The notes: generated by a model not told the origin, from the sequence alone. A stretch of DNA of 64,000 nucleotides from Diadema setosum (GCA_033980235.1 CM067080.1:2768501-2832500); one strand, 5' to 3'; counted from the first letter of the stretch, positions 21,345-33,689 are shown. Made by a program: numbers and translations.

Positions 21345-24300
21345 ATTGTGTAGCAGGGAGCTTCCTCTGGTATCATGCTAATGTTTTGCATTGTTTTTTT
21401 TTTTTCAGCTCATGTACATACCCAGACGCTGACCATGCCCTTGAGTACCATCCGTAACGATGTTGATTTTGTCTCATGTGTGTTCATGTTCGTTTCTTTG
21501 TTCTGTGTGTGTTTCATGTTTCTCTGTACATATTTCGTTTTCCTTTCTTCTTCTAGGTCTGCATACCCCCACGTAGCTGCTGAGTCAGGTCTAGGCGAGA
21601 AGCCAGTTATTAACTCCCGAATGTTTTATTATAACCATGGCTAACATAACAAATTTTGTTTTCAATTCCTTGAATAGTGATGAATTTTATGACACAGTAA
21701 GGCATTCTGAATCTGACCATGCAAATATTACTTCCAGTTTGTATGAAGATTATATATCCAATAAATACAATACCTCAGCACAAGAATTTGAATATAATTT
21801 CGACTCAAATGATCCAGTTCAGAGTCCATCATGTGTTTATTTGACTGAAAATCAATATAAGAATCGTATCATGAATACAGACAATGAAACATTGTTGTTA
21901 ACTCACTTTAACATACGCAGTATCAACAAAAACTTTGACAAGTTGCGTTTACTCCTAGAAAACCCAGATCAAAAATCTTGCTCCATCATAGGACTAACAG
22001 AAACATGGTTGAACTCCAATATCAGTCATTTATTTTCTTTACCCGGATTCGAATTTGTATTTAGAAATAGAAACAACAAAGTCGGTGGTGGAGTTGGTTT
22101 GTACATCTCGAAAAAAATTAAATATATTATACATGAGGAGATCAGTGTTATGAACGATAAACTCGAATCCCTTTTTATTGAATTGATAAATCCACATGGA
22201 AAAAACATTGTGATTGGCGTAATTTACAGACCCCCTCGGTCGAATTTGAATGATTTTCTGACATATATGCAGGATTTAGTACAAAATCCCATTATACTTA
22301 ACAAAGATACATTTTTAATGGGCGATTTTAATATTGATCTCATGAAATGTAATTCCCAAAACCCACAAGAATTTATAGAAATATTAATGTCTGCTTCGTT
22401 TTTACCATTAATTTCCAAGCCTACCCGTGTCGCCAGTCAATCGGCTACCCTCATAGACAACATTTTTTCTAACGTTCTTCCACTTCCTGAGTCTGGTATC
22501 GTCCTCTCAGACACCACTGACCATTATCCTATATTTGCCCAGGTTCCAATTAAACTGACTAAACAAAATAAGTATCACAAGCGACGTAAGATTACTGCAG
22601 ATAAGCTTATAAGTCTCCAAAACAGCCTCAAAGAAATCGACCGGTCCTTTGTATACAACACCACCGATGTCAATTTGTCTTATGACTACTTCATATCTAC
22701 TATTACCTCTGAAATTGATAACCATATTCCGCAGCGTAATATAAAAGATAGATATAAGCAAATTCCAAAACTCCCGTGGATAACCCAGTCCATATTACGA
22801 TCTATAAATAGAAAAAATAATTTATTTTATAAATACAGATGCAATCCTACTGAAAAAAATAAGAAAAAATATGTTTCATATAAAAACACACTCACCACAT
22901 TATTACGTACGCGGAAGAAAAACTTTTATGCAAATCAGATAAATAAATATAAAAATGATATTAAAAACACATGGAAAATATTAAAAGATGCTATGAATAC
23001 ACCTAACAATTCATCCAATATTACTGAAGTTCGATGGGGCGATTCCTCCAGCAACACTCCCGCTGGCATGGCTGAAATTTTTAATGACTTCTTCTCTTCA
23101 ATTGGACAAAATCTTTCTCAAAATATTCCTCTTTCAAGTAAAACTTTTACTGATTTTTTAGATACACCTAACTCCAAAACTATATTTTTTGACCCTACAT
23201 ATAAAGAAGAAATAGTAAGGATTGTTGCCAATTTGAAAGAAGGAAAAAGTCCTGGCCACGACGGAATTGATAACCACCTGATAAAAAACATAATTCCTCA
23301 AATAGTGGATCCCCTAGTACATATTATCAATTCATCGCTTACAACTGGCCATGTGCCAAATAGCATGAAAATTGCGAAAGTAATTCCTATTTTCAAGAAA
23401 GGGGAGAAGGATGATGTCAACAATTATAGACCTATATCTTTATTATCTTCTATCTCCAAGATTCTTGAAAAAATAGTTTACATCCGGACAGTACGTTTTC
23501 TTAAAACCTGTGACATATTTTCAAATTTTCAATTTGGATTCAGGGAAAACCACAGCACAACACACGCATTACTCGCCCTCATCGACAAAGTCACACACGC
23601 ACTTGACACATTTTCACACACGATAGGTATCTTCTTGGACTTCTCCAAGGCCTTTGACACGATTAACCATGGAATACTTCTCGCAAAATTATCCCATTAT
23701 GGCATACGTGGAAAGGCCTTGGAGTGGTTCACGAGTTACCTATCAAATAGATCCCAATTTGTACATGTCAATGGCTTTGATTCTCAAAATAAAACGATAA
23801 CATGTGGTGTCCCACAAGGGAGCTTACTAGGTCCGTTGTTATTCATTATTTATATCAATGATTTTCATAGATCCTCGGAGAAACTATCATTCATATTATT
23901 CGCGGATGACTCTAACCTTTTCTTTTCCCATCCCGACCCAAATATTTTAGCAAGAACAGTAAACGAAGAACTGAAAAAGGTTATACAATGGATATACGCA
24001 AATAAATTGTCACTTAATATTCAAAAAACAAAATTTATGCTTTTTAGTAACTCTTTAGATAGCCTCCCGGGAAATATATCATTTGATACTACTCCCCTAG
24101 AAGAAGTTTCTACTTTTAAATTTCTTGGTGTTTGCGTTGATAACAAGCTTTCATGGAGGAATCATATTGATAGCATATGTAAAACTATTTCACGAAACAT
24201 TGGCGTAATGAACAGATTAAAATATTATCTTCCTTCATATGCATTATTAACTCTTTACTCTAGTTTGATACTACCGTATCTAAACTACGGGATTCTTGCT

Positions 24301-25415
24301 TGGGGTAATACATATCAGATATTACTTGATAAACTTTTTTTATTGCAAAAGAAAGCGCTCAGAACTGTTTTTAACCTAACTACACGAGAACATACAGATC
24401 CTTTGTTTTTTTACCATGAAATACTAAAAATAAAAGATTTGTATGTGTTTCAACTTGGTCAGTTCATGTTTAATTACAACAGCAACTTTTTACCCAAAAT
24501 ATTTCACGACTCTTTTCATCGAAACAGTCATGTACATAACTATCCTACGCGACGATCCAACGAATTCCATCTTCCATTCATGAGAACCGTACATGCCCAA
24601 AATACATTTATGTATACCGGACCCAGACTTTGGAATAATCTAGATAATAGCTTAAAAGACTCACCCTCATTCCTCACATTTAAATACAAATTCAGAAAAC
24701 ATTTGTTATCTACTTATAATTCTAGATAATCTGAATTAATTGTTGAGGTTTCACCTGTCCTGATGTCGCAGCACTTGGCGTGTTCTGTATGCAGACCTCT
24801 CTTCTCTCTTTATTCTTCTTTCCTCTTCCTTCCTGTCTTTGTTCCTCGTAGACTTGTATTGTCACCGTCTTCTCTCTTCTCGGTACTGTCTCGCGTCGTA
24901 TATGTGTGTGGGTAACTGAATGTCTGTACGAGTGTGTCGTCCTTCTTATAATTATTTTCTCGGTACACCAGTTCAATGAACACCGTCTGGGCATTAGCAT
25001 TGATACTTATTTTCTATCATTGTCGAAGCCAGCGTATAGCTATATTTTTACAAACGACTTAAGTAATCTATATTCAATATAAATGCTGTAAGAAAATAAT
25101 AAAAAAAAACTTGAATAATATATTGCTTACTCATCAATTATCTAGGGATCCACGTCCTACAAGCTTAGCTTTTTTGTGGATCGCTATTTTCCAAAATTGA
25201 AGTTATTTTCTGAAAGCTCGCGAAGTATACATGTATACGCATCGTTCCTTCTGATTATTGTACATATGTTGATGTATATAATTTATTTCGTATATTACAT
25301 GAACCTTTTGTAAAAGTGTAGACAATATCATTTTATGATATGTATACTTTGTATTACGTTTTGATTTTCGTTGATTGGAAATAAACTATGATTGAACTTG
25401 AACTGAACTTGAATT
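21345..25415 (+). mobile_element. LINE B: near-complete CR1/Jockey-group LINE
   Basis: The element has a 5' leader (about 21345-21636), one long ORF, and a 3' untranslated region ending with AATAAA at about 25379 and a TTGAACTTGAACTGAACTTG tail, the short tandem 3' tail common in CR1/L2-type LINEs. No separate ORF1 is seen upstream; an 89-codon frame at 21375-21644 is Phe/Cys-rich without a domain. The exact 5' end is not defined. Confidence 0.8.
21637..24729 (+). CDS. LINE B endonuclease-reverse transcriptase polyprotein, intact
   Basis: An uninterrupted 1030-codon ORF starts at ATG 21637 in a favourable context (ACCATGG). Residues 1-80 are an acidic, Asn-rich leader. The endonuclease covers about 85-310, with FNIRSINK near 91, TETWL near 120, GGGVGLYI near 151, VIYRPP near 196, GDFNIDL at about 229 and SDTTDHYPI near 292. 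The reverse transcriptase covers about 510-800, with PGHDGI near 538, NYRPISLL near 596, FLDFSKAFDT near 665, GVPQGSLLGPLL near 724 and the catalytic FADDSN near 754. The C-terminal tail has NYPTRRSNE and GPRLWNNL. All catalytic blocks look intact, so this copy could be young. The protein would nick DNA and prime cDNA synthesis at the target site. Confidence 0.92.
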   Translation: MANITNFVFNSLNSDEFYDTVRHSESDHANITSSLYEDYISNKYNTSAQEFEYNFDSNDPVQSPSCVYLTENQYKNRIMNTDNETLLLTHFNIRSINKNFDKLRLLLENPDQKSCSIIGLTETWLNSNISHLFSLPGFEFVFRNRNNKVGGGVGLYISKKIKYIIHEEISVMNDKLESLFIELINPHGKNIVIGVIYRPPRSNLNDFLTYMQDLVQNPIILNKDTFLMGDFNIDLMKCNSQNPQEFIEILMSASFLPLISKPTRVASQSATLIDNIFSNVLPLPESGIVLSDTTDHYPIFAQVPIKLTKQNKYHKRRKITADKLISLQNSLKEIDRSFVYNTTDVNLSYDYFISTITSEIDNHIPQRNIKDRYKQIPKLPWITQSILRSINRKNNLFYKYRCNPTEKNKKKYVSYKNTLTTLLRTRKKNFYANQINKYKNDIKNTWKILKDAMNTPNNSSNITEVRWGDSSSNTPAGMAEIFNDFFSSIGQNLSQNIPLSSKTFTDFLDTPNSKTIFFDPTYKEEIVRIVANLKEGKSPGHDGIDNHLIKNIIPQIVDPLVHIINSSLTTGHVPNSMKIAKVIPIFKKGEKDDVNNYRPISLLSSISKILEKIVYIRTVRFLKTCDIFSNFQFGFRENHSTTHALLALIDKVTHALDTFSHTIGIFLDFSKAFDTINHGILLAKLSHYGIRGKALEWFTSYLSNRSQFVHVNGFDSQNKTITCGVPQGSLLGPLLFIIYINDFHRSSEKLSFILFADDSNLFFSHPDPNILARTVNEELKKVIQWIYANKLSLNIQKTKFMLFSNSLDSLPGNISFDTTPLEEVSTFKFLGVCVDNKLSWRNHIDSICKTISRNIGVMNRLKYYLPSYALLTLYSSLILPYLNYGILAWGNTYQILLDKLFLLQKKALRTVFNLTTREHTDPLFFYHEILKIKDLYVFQLGQFMFNYNSNFLPKIFHDSFHRNSHVHNYPTRRSNEFHLPFMRTVHAQNTFMYTGPRLWNNLDNSLKDSPSFLTFKYKFRKHLLSTYNSR

Positions 25416-28400
25416 TCCAGATACGGCAAGAATTATTAATGCAAGACTTGTTATTCTTGTTATCCTTGTGGATTATACTGTCTTATGCATACATAACAAG
25501 GACAATCGAGTACATCATTTCACTAATGACAATTTCATTCATCCTACCCAGTATTGTGCTAATGCAACTATGTAATTTGACGTTATTTCATCGACCTCAT
25601 TTGCCATAGTCAACTTAGTAAAGTGGTCATTTATTTAACAAAGAACATTTCTTGGTTCCTTCTGTACCTATCTCTTGTTTACCGAATTCAGAAATTTCAA
25701 ATACAAGCAATACGGCGTTATTGTTCATTATGAAGCACTTTAATAGAGTAACCATCTCGTTTCTGCCGTTTCTTGTTTCATACAGGTGTTAAAAATTTTG
25801 TGAATACTATTGTATTGCAACTGCTATTTTCAAACTGTTCCTGCATAGAATAACTGTTGCGACAGCAAAGTTATGGAGTCTGTAAAGTTATGGATTCGAA
25901 ACATATCTTTCAACAGTATGAAGTGACAGCTGAAGATAACAAGTTACAAGACATCAATATGAAGATAACACGTTACAAGACGTCAAGCATACGAAAACTT
26001 CCATTATGATAAAATTGAAGTGAAACCTACGTTACCCACCACTCGTTTTATATTACACGTACATCATGACAATATTTTCGTCCGTGAAGGCACATGAAAG
26101 CATGTTCCCAACTCTTATCATTTCAATGCCATAAATTCATAAGCATGAAGCCAATTGTCTTCAAAATATCAACAGTAACGGATTAATGTTCTACTTCAGA
26201 GTTTATACGCGGACATATTATAAAGTCTTGCAGTTTTACAACTATTTCAATTGTAATTTTTGAGAATAATATTGTATCACCATGATATTGCGACATCTAT
26301 AATATACGTTCACTTAGAGTTGACGAGAAATTAATGTAAGAATATATACCAAAACCAAAAAGAAAAAGTACCAAAATCAGTTGCACATGTAGTAGTATTA
26401 TCTTTGTAACTTACGTTACATTAACGTGAAACATACGTTACGTGGAATCTGACGAATATATTTTTGCGCACATAGATTCACATGTTTCATCGATGATACT
26501 CAAGAATTGGCTGGCAATTTGGGACTGATAAATGTTGAAAATATTTTCTGAAGAAAGTCAGACATCAAATTATCGAGAAAACAAATGAACATTACATGAA
26601 ATAAGATTTAACACAATAGGACATGCTGTGTTCAGTATAGCATACAGGTCATTTGCCATCCTTCCCATCTGCAGGCAGCATTTACAAACATGGCAGCCGA
26701 TGGTATACTTCACATCTGACGCATAATTATCTCAATCATAGACTGTAGTCACCAATATTAAAGCATTTGAAATAGAATGACATTGGTAACGAATGTTACA
26801 TGATGAAATCTACGCCCTATGAAAGAAATTATCACACCACAAAAATAAAGCAAGATTGTGTGTTCATATTTTTCAACTACAAACTTGAATATTTGTGTCA
26901 TGGATTGGTATAAAAATGAAACCTATTCTAAAAACTTTAATTTTCGCGTTTTGCGATTGTCCAATTGTGCCGAAATAGTGGTTTTGGGCCAATTAAGGTA
27001 TGATTAAGTCCCTTGTAATTATCTTAGGTCCCTCCCATCTAATTGTTATTCCATCCAATCAGACGCGTTGTTAGAAGGCAAAATGATGACTATACGCGCA
27101 AATATGCCCTCAATGCGCGTTCCTCCACGCCCCTGTAATTACAACCCAAGAGCTCCGTGCGCACACTCCGATTATTTGATTACAACCCCTCACCTACGCA
27201 CGCGAAGATCTCAACTTCTGTGCTCACATAAAATGACAAAATTCATCGAAGATCGGCTATATTTCTTTTTTCTCTGAATTCTACTGATACCATGATAACA
27301 AGATTCAACCGCTCCTCGGTTACCGAAGACGGTAAGCATCGTTGTGGCAGAGAAAACACGATGTAATGCGTGATATCGGAGCAGTTAATGACACTCTTTG
27401 GTATCATTAAGTTTTCCATTAACTTTCATACTTAAAGCCCAAAGAAAGTTCTGGTTCGACTGCAAAAGTTGTCAAATTTCGCTCCCAAATGTGAACGTAT
27501 GCTTAGGAAATGTGCAGGATAATGATGTTATAACAAGATATTCGATAGGTAACGACGAAAATGCGAAATATTAACCAAAAAGGTTCAGTCAACCCTACTT
27601 ACCCGAACGGGGTCAGGCTAAACTCGGACTCGAGGATAACTCGGCTTCGCTTTGATGACGGCGGGATGAGTTGTAATGGTTGTCCCTCTGTGTACAGTGT
27701 TGTCCTATGGGAGCGCCCTGTATAAACTAGCGCTTCGTGTTCTGGCTACTTGCAGTAATGGTCCGAGTTGTTACAACGCGCGCATCAAAAACCTCTTTTG
27801 CGCGCATGCAAAATAAGTGTGCGCCTATCAAGCACCTCTAAAACAATCAAAGGCGCTTGATAAACAACAACAAAAACTCCAAAGACCGCGCGTCTCAGCA
27901 ACTGAGGACCGCGCGCTGTCATTTTTATTTTGTTTTGTACAGGATTTACGTAATACGTTAGCACGCACTTTCCTGTCCATTCAGTTAGGCCTCATTCTTC
28001 TTCTTCTTCTTCTTCTTCTTCTTCTTCTGGTCAAGTCTGCCTCCTTCAATAGCCTGAAGATTCTTGCAGACTGGTGCTATTTACATTATAATACAATTTA
28101 TTTACAGGTATTTACAAGCACATAGAAAAACATTTGGTATTATGCAGTGGCCAGTAGAATGTGGCGATCACGAACTGCGTGTGAATTGTCTGAAGTAGGG
28201 TCGAATTTTTCCCGAGACCGAGTTAGTCTGGAGCCTTTTGGAATAAAAGTCGGTTTTCCTACTATTATTATTTTTCTCAAAATACTCCAAACCGACTCAT
28301 CATTCCGGCAAACCGCGTCAGCCAGGTAAGTTTCTTAGTAGACTCTTTCGATATATTGCAAGAAAAAATGAAATGGTGCTAGACGGGTTCTCAAGCACTT

Positions 28401-28564
28401 ACCGAAACTTAGTTTTCACTTTAATTACAGCCTCAGAATACCGATTCGTCATTAACTCTGTGATTAAGTCCTCTCAGAGGTGCACGCGCATTGATACGCG
28501 CAAACGCGTAGGTCCTTCCCGCCAAAACGCTTGTTGCTATGGTAGTTAATATACCCCCTACTTA
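25416..28564. other. Right interior of the inverted-repeat element; no gene recognised
   Basis: Inverted GTAACGTA-type motifs occur at about 26028 and 26407-26445, and the inverse of the 14.33-kb block at 26944-26991. A (CTT)n tract lies at about 27993-28028. Frames at 27817-28125 and 28147-28329 are open but without a recognised domain; the latter ends beside a GTAAGT donor-like site at 28327. I do not call them genes. Confidence 0.45.
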
Positions 28565-28574
28565 ATCATGCTCT

Positions 28575-31500
28575 GCATGCACCGAATAGTGTTTGTGGGT
28601 CCGTGTTGTCAACCTCCTTGTGGTGGGCCCGGGGCAACTGATCGATCAGGTGACTGATTTATCAGGCGAATGACAACAATCTGAGACAGCAGCAGCAACA
28701 GTAAAGCTCTAAATAAGATGAATCCTTCATGTTCACAGCCCGAAGCTGACACAAAGTTATCAGGGCAATCATCTTTTGATGTCATACAGGAAGGCGTCTC
28801 CGTGCTGCAACTAAACGTCGAAGGCCTAACCAAAGCCAAGATCAATGTTATTGAACAGTTACTTCAGACACATAAAGCAACAGTAGTTCTTCTACAGGAA
28901 ACTCATGCTAAGGACAGCTCTTATCTCAAGATCCCTGGCTTCACTCTGGCCGCACATACAGTAAGCGAAATTCATGGGATTGCAACTTTTGTCAAGAGTA
29001 CTCACAGTTGGAAAGCATTGGTTTCATGTCCATCAGACTCACCAGTGGAGTGGACGGCAACGTTAGTTGAAGAGGTTACCATTATAAATATCTACAAGCC
29101 ACCCTCATTTCGACTCCAGCCAAATACCCTTCCTATCTTCAGTGCTCCTTGCATCTATGCTTGAGATTTCAACAGTCACAGTACTTCATGGGGCTACTCA
29201 TCCACTAATCCAGATGGTTTTGCACTAGAAGATTGGTTCTCAACAGCTGGTGTCCAATTACTGTTTGACCCAAAACAGCCAGACAGCTTCCACTCTTGCA
29301 GATGGAATACAACGTCAAATCCTGACTTAGCCTTTGTCAACTTTCAAGGCCCATCACCTCACCGGATTATCTTAGACCCCTTTCCCAAGTCACAACACAG
29401 GCCATCACTGCTCATACCGGTAAACCCAGTCCGACCAGTCACAACCAAGCCTGTTAAGCGTTGGAATTTCCGCAAGGCCGAGTGGAAAAAATTCTCGAAC
29501 TTGGTAGACGAGGCCGTTTGCAATCTCCCTCCACCAACTCCCCGTGACATCGACCAAGCCTACTCAGACTTCTGCAATATACTTATCAAGGCAGCAACGA
29601 ATTCCATCCCGCGCGGTTTTCGCCGACACTACATCCCCACCTGGGACGAAGAATGTGATGCTATCTACAAGCAGTTCTTGCGATCTGAACCTGGAGACAT
29701 GGCTTCCACCAAAGGCTCAGAACTGACTGATTGTCTGGACAGGAAGCGCCGTAAACGTTGGGAAGAAACCGTACAAGGGATAGACTTCACTCACTCTAGC
29801 AGAGTTGCTTGGAAGACTCTCAAACGCCTCACTGGAAACAGTACCAAACCTAGAACATGTCCCGTGTCAGCCAACTCCATCGCGGGAAAACTTGTTAGCA
29901 ATGGGCGATTCAAGGACTGTGACAAGGCCCACACTCGATCTGTGAAACAGGAGACTACCAACCTATGGCAGGCCCCGGGAGTGGATAGATGGTTGTCGGC
30001 CCCCTTCTCTCAGGAGGAATTAACTAATGCTTTAGCCCTACTTAGGAGTGGAAAGGCCCAAGGTCCGGACAACATCCCACCGGAATTTCTTATTCATTGC
30101 GGGGTCAAATGCCAGAAGTGGTTAACAGATTTCTATTCTTGCTGTTTCACCAACCAAGTCATCCCTAAGATATGGAGAAAAGCTACTGTAATTGCTCTCC
30201 CAAAACCAAACAAACCAGTTGATGACCCCAAGAGCTACAGACCAATCTCCCTTCTCTGTGTCCCTTACAAGCTTCTGGAACGTCTCCTTCTGGCGAGGAT
30301 AGAACCTGTGGTTGACCCACAATTACCAGATGAACAAGCGGGCTTCCGCCATGGTCGGAGTACAGTCCACCAAATTGTCAAGCTGACCAATGACATCGAA
30401 GACAGCTTTGAAAAGAATCACAAAGCCGGTGCCATCTTTGTCGACCTCACTGCAGCCTATGACACTGTGTGGCACCAAGGTCTGACTCTGAAATTATTAA
30501 AGACAATCCCTGATCGCCACATGGTGAGGTTCCTCTGCAACATTCTAGCCAACAGGAGGTTCGTACTGAAGACTAGTGATGGACAGTCCAGCAGACCACG
30601 GCAACTGCGGAATGGAGTTCCTCAAGGCTCTGTACTATCCCCCTTGCTCTTCAACATATACATCAGTGACATCCCCTTCACAACCTCAAGACAGTATGGC
30701 TATGCAGATGATCTTGCCCTTCTTCACGCTGACAGAGCCTGGTCAAATGTAGAGAATACCCTCACTGCAGATATGTCGCAAATCGCGAAGTACTTCAGGA
30801 TCTGGAGACTCAAGATTAGCATGTCCAAGACAACGGTAACAGCCTTCCACCTGAACACCAAGGAGGCTAATCGGCAACTCAGTGTCATTCTTGATGGAAC
30901 ACCTCTTCCATACAATGCTACACCAGCCTACCTTGGAGTGAAGTTGGATAGGCAGCTGACCTACAAGGAACAACTCAAGGCCATAAGTGCAAAAGTGTCT
31001 TCAAGGAACAACCTCCTTCGCCGACTTGCAGGCTCAAAATGGGGTGCCAGTGCAACCACTCTCCGCACTAGCACTGGTATACAGTGCCGCGGAATACGAT
31101 TCCCCTGCGTGGTGTAGGAGCTCTCACACCAAGAAACTTGACTCAGTTCTGAATGACACCATGAGATTAATTACAGGATGTCTCCGGCCTACACCAACAG
31201 AATTCCTACCTGTTCTCTCAGGCATCGCTCCCGCCCCCATGCGCCGAGAACATCACACACATAGGTTGGTCACCAAGGCCTCCAGCAACCCGGACGACCT
31301 CCTCCACGACGTAGTTGAGGGCTCTGTAACTCTGGGTCAGCGGCATCAGCGACTGAAGTCTCGCCGCCCTTTCTCCCGCCATGCAGCAACGCTGAGAGGA
31401 TCAGACTTCAACATCTGCCAGACTTGGAGAACAAGCTGGGAAGACACCCAACGACCTGCCCAACTCGTTGTCACGCCCAATACATCTGTCCCCCCAGGAG

Positions 31501-31773
31501 CAAACCTCCCAAGGAGTGAGTGGGTGTCTCTAAATCGGATTCGAACGGGAGTTGGGCGTTTCAATGCAGCAATGCATCGTTGGGGGCTACGCCCGTCAGC
31601 AGCTTGCCAGTGTGGTGCCCCAGAACAGACTGCTCAACACATCTTGAGTGAGTGCCCTGATCTCCGCCCTCCTGACAACATGGACCTGACACACCCTACT
31701 CCACAGACTGTAACTTGGCTACAACAATTGAGGGACATTATTTAGCTGCTGCTGCCTCATAAGCAAGAAGAAG
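28575..31773 (+). mobile_element. LINE C copy 1: I/Jockey-like LINE with 10-base target duplication
   Basis: The element is flanked by ATCATGCTCT at 28565-28574 and 31774-31783, inserted in the right end of the 14-32 kb inverted-repeat element. It has a short leader beginning GAATAGTGTTTGTGGGTCCG (28584) and a 3' tail of AAGAAG repeats. It is nearly identical to the minus-strand copy at 55336-58540, so both insertions are recent. Confidence 0.88.
28718..31745 (+). pseudogene. LINE C copy 1 endonuclease-reverse transcriptase, two lesions
   Basis: The frame opens MNPSCSQPEA and gives endonuclease blocks (LQLNVEGLT, LLQETHA, NIYKPPS, DFNSHSTSWG), then reverse transcriptase (GPDNIPPEF, SYRPISLLCVPYK, VDLTAAYDTVWH, GVPQGSVLSPLLF, YGYADDLAL) and a C-terminal segment with NRIRTGVGRF and a C-x-C-x7-H-type cluster (CQCGAPEQTAQHILSECP). 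A TGA at 29162-29164 replaces the Gly of the GDFN motif. Near 31070 eight bases are missing between two CTAG repeats relative to copy 2, shifting the frame for the last 220 codons. No RNase H or gag-like ORF is visible. The clade (I, Nimb or Jockey-like) is uncertain. Confidence 0.88.
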
Positions 31774-31849
31774 ATCATGCTCTCAGAATACCAATTCGGT
31801 AATTAAGTGCTAATCAGACACTTAATTAGCTCTCAGAATACGGCCCCAG

Positions 31850-32377
31850 CAAATGCAATGCTCCCCTTCCCTGGTACATTCGACACACATGATATATACC
31901 TACACGTTTTGACACACTGCTTTGCATTGATCAGCACACAGCATAATATGACATGCTATTCTGACTGATTTTACATCAAATATACCTTTGATATTTAACT
32001 TCCAGACATTACTTGACCGGACAGAAAATGGCTCGTGTGACTATTTACTTCACTGATTAGCATTTAGAGCAAACTCATACAATGTCTTCATTCAAATCCA
32101 ATCATCAAAATGTGAATACACTCTCTGAACAACAGTACACATATTTGCAGCATTGAAGCAATAAACAAAGCGTGTTTTTACGGTGCGTTGTGAATAATAC
32201 TTATTGTCCTGCTGGCTGAATAGATATGTAGATAAACGCAGGCATGTTTTGTTTGACGCTATAACCTGTGTTTAACTCTATGAAGCGGCTGAAAGGAGTA
32301 TAACGATAGAATGTAGGCCCTACATGTTCCTTGTTATGTAAAAAGTAATGGTGAATAATTTCTAATATTTTCTCCAG
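31850..32377. other. Intronic sequence, no feature seen
   Basis: No repeat or coding signal is recognised between the end of the inverted-repeat element and the next candidate exon. Confidence 0.45.
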
Positions 32378-32458
32378 ACAACTTCAGATTCCAAGACTGT
32401 ACTTTTCAATCATCCAATCCGTGCAACGTATGGACAAAACATTACATTTTCTGTCAAA
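32378..32458 (+). CDS. Candidate 81-base Cys-rich exon of the SRCR/WSC/sushi gene
   Basis: The candidate exon starts after CTCCAG (AG at 32376-32377) and ends at GTGAGT (32459). Read in phase 1 at both ends it gives NFRFQDCTFQSSNPCNVW followed by TKHYIFCQ, with three cysteines and no stop. Its symmetric phase, strand and spacing match the WSC and sushi exons just downstream. I do not recognise a named domain. It is short, so chance cannot be excluded. Confidence 0.4.
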
Positions 32459-33001
32459 GTGAGTTTTTTTAAATCTTTTCAATGTATTTTTCCTGTGTTC
32501 ATGTCGTATGTGCACTCGAACATGATTACTTTTAGAGATTGCGAGTTTGCGTGTGAAAGTTCAGATTTGCCGCATTTCCTAATTTACACGTTACAATTAA
32601 TATTAAATCTACATTTACAGTTTCACGAAACACACGATTAACATGTAGTAAAGAAGCTGATCTTTGTCAGCATTTGTATTACACTCAGATCATCTCAGCA
32701 TTTCCCAGCTCCAGCAGAACCTTACTAGCCCTCCGAACTGACATGTTATAAATATATCTTTTTTTTTCCCATATGTCATATTGATGTCCATAACTCTGTA
32801 ACATATCTGATTATGTAAGCTCATTTTTCATTATCATAATGGTCGGCGATTCGAGCACCGGTAACTTTACCTTTTAAAACTGATTTCCATATTTTTCCAG
32901 GTTTCAAGCGACAATGCTCATCTTCAGATCCTGTACGAGCTTGAAAGCAATGTGTGGCAAATAACGACGATGTATACAATAATGTTTTCAACTCCTTGCA
33001 G
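32459..33001. other. Intron, no feature seen
   Basis: Lies between the candidate Cys-rich exon and the WSC exon. No further exon or repeat is recognised. Confidence 0.4.
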
Positions 33002-33277
33002 AACCTGGATACATGGGCTGTTTTGCCATTGACACCGAACTACCGCAAGGGGAACCAGTCGACACTGTGACAGCTTGTATATCTCACTGTGAATCAAGGA
33101 GAAATGAGACTTCCCTTCTAGCCATACACACCAGGCAGAATACATGTCACTGTGTGAGGAAATCTGACATTGATTTGAAAGACTACGATCAGCTTTGTCA
33201 GCCTGAGCTTGATGAAAACGACAGACGAGGAAATATTTCAGACTGTGACGAGTGCTCAGAGTCTGCGGTGTATAACG
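33002..33277 (+). CDS. Exon encoding a WSC-type carbohydrate-binding domain
   Basis: The 276-base exon begins after CTTGCAG (AG at 33000-33001) and ends before GTAAAT (33278), with phase 1 at both ends. It encodes GYMGCFAIDTEL, then VTACISHCESRR, LLAIHTRQNTCHCVRK and a final DCDECSESAVYN. The order Y-x-GCF, TxxxCxxxC, CxC and closing Cys followed by VYN fits the WSC domain, a putative carbohydrate-binding extracellular module. The usual CYCG is CHCV here, and the loop before the last cysteines is acidic. It lies 413 bases upstream of the sushi exon in the same phase, so the two are probably spliced together. Confidence 0.75.
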
Positions 33278-33689
33278 GTAAATACCAATCATATACAAGT
33301 ATGTGTCAGAGCAGGGAGGTGACTCAACTCCCCGGTCAGAGTTATCATTAGCTCTTCATGTATATTGCATATCATAACCACAAGAAGAGGTCTGAAAAAA
33401 AATAGACGTGATATTGGGTATCATCCCCAAAATAGATAGCGTTTTGTGCATATTATACAAGACACTGAGAATCTGCCATGCAAGGATATTTAAAGTCAAA
33501 TGTTATGGTGATTATCAATGTTGAATAATGCCAAATCTCTTCGATTACAAATCGTGGATGAAGATCTTAACTTCAAAAACAAAACAAAACAAAAGCAAAA
33601 ACGAATAAACAAATAAAAAGACCAGCTAAAAAATAGAAAATGTTTATTTTTGTCCCTTTGAATACTAGTATTCTGACCGTTAGTTTCAG

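Larger units (their letters stand above)
14224..31849. mobile_element. Candidate 17.6-kb inverted-repeat DNA element, host of several nested elements
   Basis: The left end CTGGGGTGGTATTCTGAGG (14224) is inverted at the right end (CTCAGAATACGGCCCCAG, ending 31849), with CAA on both flanks. Each end repeats GGTATTCTGAG about 60-105 bases inward. A block at 14330-14372 (GGCCCAAAACCACTATTTCG) recurs inverted at 26944-26991, and a further TCAGAATACC module sits at 28433. GTAACGTA(A/T)GTTTC motifs are scattered near the left end (15428, 15458, 15829, 15851) and occur inverted on the right (26028, 26407-26445). After removing LINE B and LINE C copy 1, about 10 kb remains. No transposase is recognised. 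It could also be two or more related elements side by side. Confidence 0.45.

Noticed and set aside
27817..28125. 102-codon frame as a host gene
   Set aside because: Leucine run comes from the (CTT)n tract; no domain and no start context.
28550..28660. LINE C leader as an independent promoter
   Set aside because: Only the conserved 5' end of the LINE is visible; no TATA or initiator that I can support.
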